Shown here piece by piece: positions 61,243-64,000 of a stretch of 64,000 nucleotides of DNA. The notes below the pieces were generated by a model. It had not been told where the DNA came from. It was given only the letters and a program-made list of their open reading frames with translations, and searched no databases. Source of the DNA: Parapusillimonas granuli (GTDB taxonomy: Bacteria > Pseudomonadota > Gammaproteobacteria > Burkholderiales > Burkholderiaceae_B); NCBI RefSeq assembly GCF_013416525.1, contig NZ_JACCEM010000007.1:186001-250000 (forward strand). The letters run 5' to 3'. Numbering within the stretch: position 1 is the first letter of the stretch; every line of letters starts with the position of its first letter. A program made the position numbers and the translations under genes.

Positions 61243-61389
61243 TACAATCATCGAAGGTTAACAGTCACCGTACCAGCAAGGCAAGGCTGGTTTGCTTAGT
61301 ACGCCGCCGCAAGGGGTCAAGCCCCTGTACCGCATCAGGGGCGCGCATTAAGCAAACAAGCTTTCTTTATATTAGTCAAAGGTGACTTT
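61243..61389 (+). promoter_or_regulatory. ppsA promoter and structured 5' leader with RBS-masking stem
   Basis: TACAAT at 61243-61248 is a possible -10 (no good -35). The leader that follows can form a nested fold. AGTCACC (61263-61269) pairs with GGTGACT (61381-61387), which contains the ribosome-binding site just before the ATG at 61390. Inside are CCAGC/GCTGG (61273-61277, 61286-61290), TTTGCTTA/TAAGCAAA (61291-61298, 61349-61356), and a GGGG/CCCC hairpin (61313-61316, 61322-61325). The latter competes with CCCCTG/CAGGGG (61322-61327, 61336-61341). Such an architecture resembles a translational riboswitch. Not matched to a known class. Confidence 0.5.
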
Positions 61390-63753
61390 ATGTCTTATGT
61401 AGTATCTTTCGAGCAGCTCCGCATGACGGATGTCGACTCGGTAGGAGGTAAAAACGCATCGCTAGGTGAAATGATCAGTCAGTTGGCCGGGGCCGGCGTC
61501 CGGGTTCCCGGCGGTTTCGCGACCACGGCTGACGCATTTCGCGAGTTCCTGAAATCCACCTCGCTGGACCAGCGCATCGCCGACCGCCTCAGCACGCTCA
61601 ATTCCGAAGACGTGCGCGAGCTGGCCAGCGCCGGCGCCGAGATCCGCCAATGGATCATCGACACTCCCTTCCCGCCTGAACTCGAGCAAGCCATACGCAG
61701 CGCTTTCGCCGAGCTCGACGCCGACGGTAAGGGCTCGTTCGCCGTGCGCTCGTCCGCCACGGCGGAGGACTTGCCCGACGCGTCGTTCGCGGGCCAGCAG
61801 GAAACCTTCCTGAACGTGGTCGGCATCGAAGAAGTCCTGGAAAAGATCCGCCACGTCTTCGCTTCGCTGTACAACGACCGCGCCATTTCCTACCGCGTGC
61901 ACAAGGGCTATGCCCACGGCGACGTCGCCCTGTCGGCCGGCATCCAGCGCATGGTCAGGTCCGACCGCGGCAGCGCCGGCGTGATGTTCACGCTCGACAC
62001 CGAATCCGGCTTCAACGATGTCGTCTTCATCACCTCGTCCTACGGGCTGGGCGAAACCGTGGTGCAGGGCGCCGTCAACCCCGACGAATTCTACGTCTTC
62101 AAGCCCACGCTGGCCTCGGGCCACTATCCCATCATCAGCCGTCGCATCGGCTCCAAGCTGATCAAGATGGAATTCGACCCCGAGCGCAAGTCCGGCCACG
62201 CCGTGCGCACCGTCGACGTGCCCGTGTCCGAGCGCAACCGCTATTCGCTCACCGATGAAGAAGTCATCGAACTCGCCCGCTACGCCGTCATCATCGAGAA
62301 CCACTACAAGCGCCCCATGGACATCGAATGGGGCCGGGACGGCATGGACGGCAAGATCTACATCCTTCAGGCCCGCCCCGAAACCGTCAAATCCCAGCAG
62401 CATCATGCCGACGTGCAGGAACGCTATCGCCTGAAGGCCACCGGCGAAGTCCTCGTCACCGGCCGGGCGATCGGCCAGAAGATCGGTTCCGGCAAGGTCC
62501 GCATCGTGGGCGACATCTCCGAAATGGACCAGGTCAAGGCGGGCGACATCCTGGTCACCGACATGACCGACCCCAACTGGGAACCGGTCATGAAGCTGGC
62601 GTCGGCCATCGTCACCAACCGCGGCGGCCGCACCTGCCACGCGGCGATCATCGCGCGTGAACTGGGCATCCCGGCCGTGGTGGGCTGCGCTACCGCGACC
62701 GACGTCCTGACCAACGGCAGCGAAGTCACGGTGTCCTGCGCCGAGGGCGACGAAGGCCGCATCTACGACGGCCTGATCGAGACCGAGATCGAAGAAGTGC
62801 AGTGGGGCGAGATGCCCGACATCGGCCTGAAGATCATGATGAACGTGGGCAACCCGCAGCTGGCTTTCGACTTCTCGCAGATACCCAACGACGGCGTCGG
62901 CCTGGCCAGGCTGGAATTCATCATCAACAACAACATCAACGTCCACCCCAAGGCGGTGCTCGACTACCCCAACGTCGACAGCGAACTGAAGCAGGCGGTG
63001 GAGTCGGCCGCCCGGGGCTATGCCAGCCCGCGCGCCTTCTTCGTCGAAAAACTGGCCGAAGGCGTGAGCACGATCGCCGCCGCCTTCTATCCCAAGCCGG
63101 TCATCGTGCGCCTGTCCGACTTCAAGTCCAACGAGTATCGCAAGCTGGTCGGCGGCTCGCGCTACGAGCCCGAGGAAGAGAACCCCATGCTGGGCTTCCG
63201 CGGCGCATCGCGCTATGTGTCCGAGGACTTCGCCGAGTGCTTCCGCATGGAATGCGAGGCGCTCAAGAAAGTGCGCGATGAAATGGGGCTCACCAATGTC
63301 GAGATCATGGTTCCCTTCGTGCGCACCCTGCCGCAGGCCGCCAAGGTGGTGGACCTGCTGGCCAGCCATGGCCTGGAGCGCGGCCGCAACGGCCTGCGCC
63401 TGATCATGATGTGCGAAGTGCCGTCCAACGCGATCCTGGCCGAACAGTTCCTGCAGTATTTCGACGGCTTCTCCATCGGCTCCAACGACATGACGCAGCT
63501 GACGCTGGGCCTGGACCGCGATTCGGGCATGGAGCTGCTGGCCGCCGATTTCGACGAGCGGGACGAAGCCGTGAAGTTCATGCTGAGCCGCGCCATCCGG
63601 GCCTGCCTGGCCGCCGGCAAGTATGTGGGCATCTGCGGCCAGGGCCCCAGCGACCATGCCGACCTGGCGCAATGGCTGCGCGACGAAGGCATTCTGTCGA
63701 TGTCGCTCAACCCGGATACGGTGGTCGACACCTGGCAGCGCCTGGCCAAGTAA
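61390..63753 (+). CDS. ppsA: Phosphoenolpyruvate synthase
   Basis: A 787-residue enzyme converting pyruvate and ATP to PEP, AMP and phosphate for gluconeogenesis. The N-terminal nucleotide-binding domain ([17 protein letters not shown]-like [26 protein letters not shown]) is followed by the phosphohistidine domain with His417 in [22 protein letters not shown]. Thr415 next to it is the expected PpsR target. The C-terminal TIM barrel carries Cys749 in GICGQGPSD. Length matches E. coli (792). It is divergent from ppsR. It acts opposite to the pyruvate dehydrogenase complex (29143-35392) at the pyruvate node. Confidence 0.97.
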   Translation: MSYVVSFEQLRMTDVDSVGGKNASLGEMISQLAGAGVRVPGGFATTADAFREFLKSTSLDQRIADRLSTLNSEDVRELASAGAEIRQWIIDTPFPPELEQAIRSAFAELDADGKGSFAVRSSATAEDLPDASFAGQQETFLNVVGIEEVLEKIRHVFASLYNDRAISYRVHKGYAHGDVALSAGIQRMVRSDRGSAGVMFTLDTESGFNDVVFITSSYGLGETVVQGAVNPDEFYVFKPTLASGHYPIISRRIGSKLIKMEFDPERKSGHAVRTVDVPVSERNRYSLTDEEVIELARYAVIIENHYKRPMDIEWGRDGMDGKIYILQARPETVKSQQHHADVQERYRLKATGEVLVTGRAIGQKIGSGKVRIVGDISEMDQVKAGDILVTDMTDPNWEPVMKLASAIVTNRGGRTCHAAIIARELGIPAVVGCATATDVLTNGSEVTVSCAEGDEGRIYDGLIETEIEEVQWGEMPDIGLKIMMNVGNPQLAFDFSQIPNDGVGLARLEFIINNNINVHPKAVLDYPNVDSELKQAVESAARGYASPRAFFVEKLAEGVSTIAAAFYPKPVIVRLSDFKSNEYRKLVGGSRYEPEEENPMLGFRGASRYVSEDFAECFRMECEALKKVRDEMGLTNVEIMVPFVRTLPQAAKVVDLLASHGLERGRNGLRLIMMCEVPSNAILAEQFLQYFDGFSIGSNDMTQLTLGLDRDSGMELLAADFDERDEAVKFMLSRAIRACLAAGKYVGICGQGPSDHADLAQWLRDEGILSMSLNPDTVVDTWQRLAK

Positions 63754-63765
63754 GCGGGCAGGGAG

Positions 63766-63789
63766 GGGCGCGCGCGGGCCGCGCCCTTT
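63766..63789 (+). terminator. GC-rich hairpin after ppsA
   Basis: GGGCGCG (63766-63772) pairs with CGCGCCC (63780-63786), followed by only three T residues. A weak terminator 12 bases after the stop; further GC-rich inverted repeats follow up to the next gene. Confidence 0.45.
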
Positions 63790-63847
63790 CGCCGCCAGCC
63801 CGCGGCGGGCAAGGCGGCCTGCCGCGGGCCCGCAAGAAGAGGCATCC

Positions 63848-64000
63848 ATGGCATATCACGCGCAGTTCGAGACATCCCTGGGAACCATGCTGCTCCGGTC
63901 CGACGGCAAGCATCTCACCGGCCTGTTTTTCACCGGCCAGAAAGATTGCCCCAGCCTGCCGGGCCTGCCGCCGGCGCGGCCGGAAAGCCGCGACCCCACC
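63848..64000 (+). CDS. ogt: Methylated-DNA-protein-cysteine methyltransferase, N-terminal part (cut by window edge)
   Basis: The first 51 codons from the ATG at 63848 are visible, open to the edge. MAYHAQFETSLGTMLLRSDGKHLTGLFFTGQKDCP resembles the N-terminal ribonuclease-like domain of Ogt/Ada methyltransferases (pattern: TPLG-x-x-LL-x-x-x-x-x-x-L-x-G-L-x-F-x-x-Q). The catalytic PCHRV domain lies beyond the window, so the call is provisional. It could also be the C-terminal half-like module of an Ada protein, but the lack of a preceding AdaA domain argues for Ogt. Confidence 0.65.
   Translation, partial: MAYHAQFETSLGTMLLRSDGKHLTGLFFTGQKDCPSLPGLPPARPESRDPT

Noticed and set aside
61462-63849. 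795-codon minus-strand frame
   Set aside because: Complement of ppsA; low-complexity translation and no ribosome-binding site.

Overview
The window is a GC-rich, densely packed chromosomal segment from a betaproteobacterium. The most likely family is Alcaligenaceae (Bordetella/Achromobacter type). This rests on the gmk-rpoZ-spoT order, a pyruvate dehydrogenase operon whose E3 subunit carries its own lipoyl domain, the long rpsB-to-rnhB cell-envelope cluster, and protein sequences of Bordetella type. I see no tRNA, rRNA, insertion sequence, prophage or CRISPR array. Species was not established.

Layout. 1-2982 (minus): xthA, a PmtA-like methyltransferase, a 113-aa unknown, gmk, rpoZ and the start of spoT. 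3038-4141 (plus): a 47-aa small protein with a structured leader, ended by a strong terminator, then a spermidine-synthase-fold protein. 4277-7028: a three-gene ABC importer with a terminator hairpin between binding protein and permease. 7158-10784: ybhP-clsB-ybhN (cardiolipin synthesis) and a membrane protein. 10910-11227 (minus): a BON lipoprotein. 11465-17358: a complete AcrAB-OprM type efflux pump. 17412-20175: pdxJ, a nitroreductase and a flavin disulfide reductase. 20199-22695 (minus): a kexin-like S8 protease lipoprotein and a secreted 151-aa partner, the clearest accessory module. 22857-28892 (minus): a SCO1 protein, then oligopeptidase A, folD and a PAS kinase/FixJ-type regulator pair in one tight operon. 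29143-35392 (plus): aceE-aceF-lpdA, divergent from the two-component genes.

35487-39760 (plus): folC, a SPOR protein, cvpA and purF. 39803-44471 (minus): dsbB, a MarC protein, glnD and map. 44823-60240 (plus): rpsB-tsf-pyrH-frr-uppS-cdsA-dxr-rseP-bamA-skp-lpxD-fabZ-lpxA-lpxB-rnhB-trmH-like, which joins translation, UMP supply, isoprenoid and phospholipid synthesis, outer-membrane assembly and lipid A synthesis. 60373-63753: ppsR and ppsA, divergent and functionally linked. The 3' edge cuts an ogt-like gene.

Most of the window is ordinary core genome. Best leads: (i) the S8 protease plus downstream secreted partner, which resembles the Aeromonas protease/external-chaperone pair; (ii) the ppsA 5' leader, which can fold into a nested structure whose closing stem covers the ribosome-binding site; (iii) a 47-aa gene preceded by two adjacent hairpins; (iv) terminator hairpins whose loops carry -10-like hexamers just upstream of the next gene.
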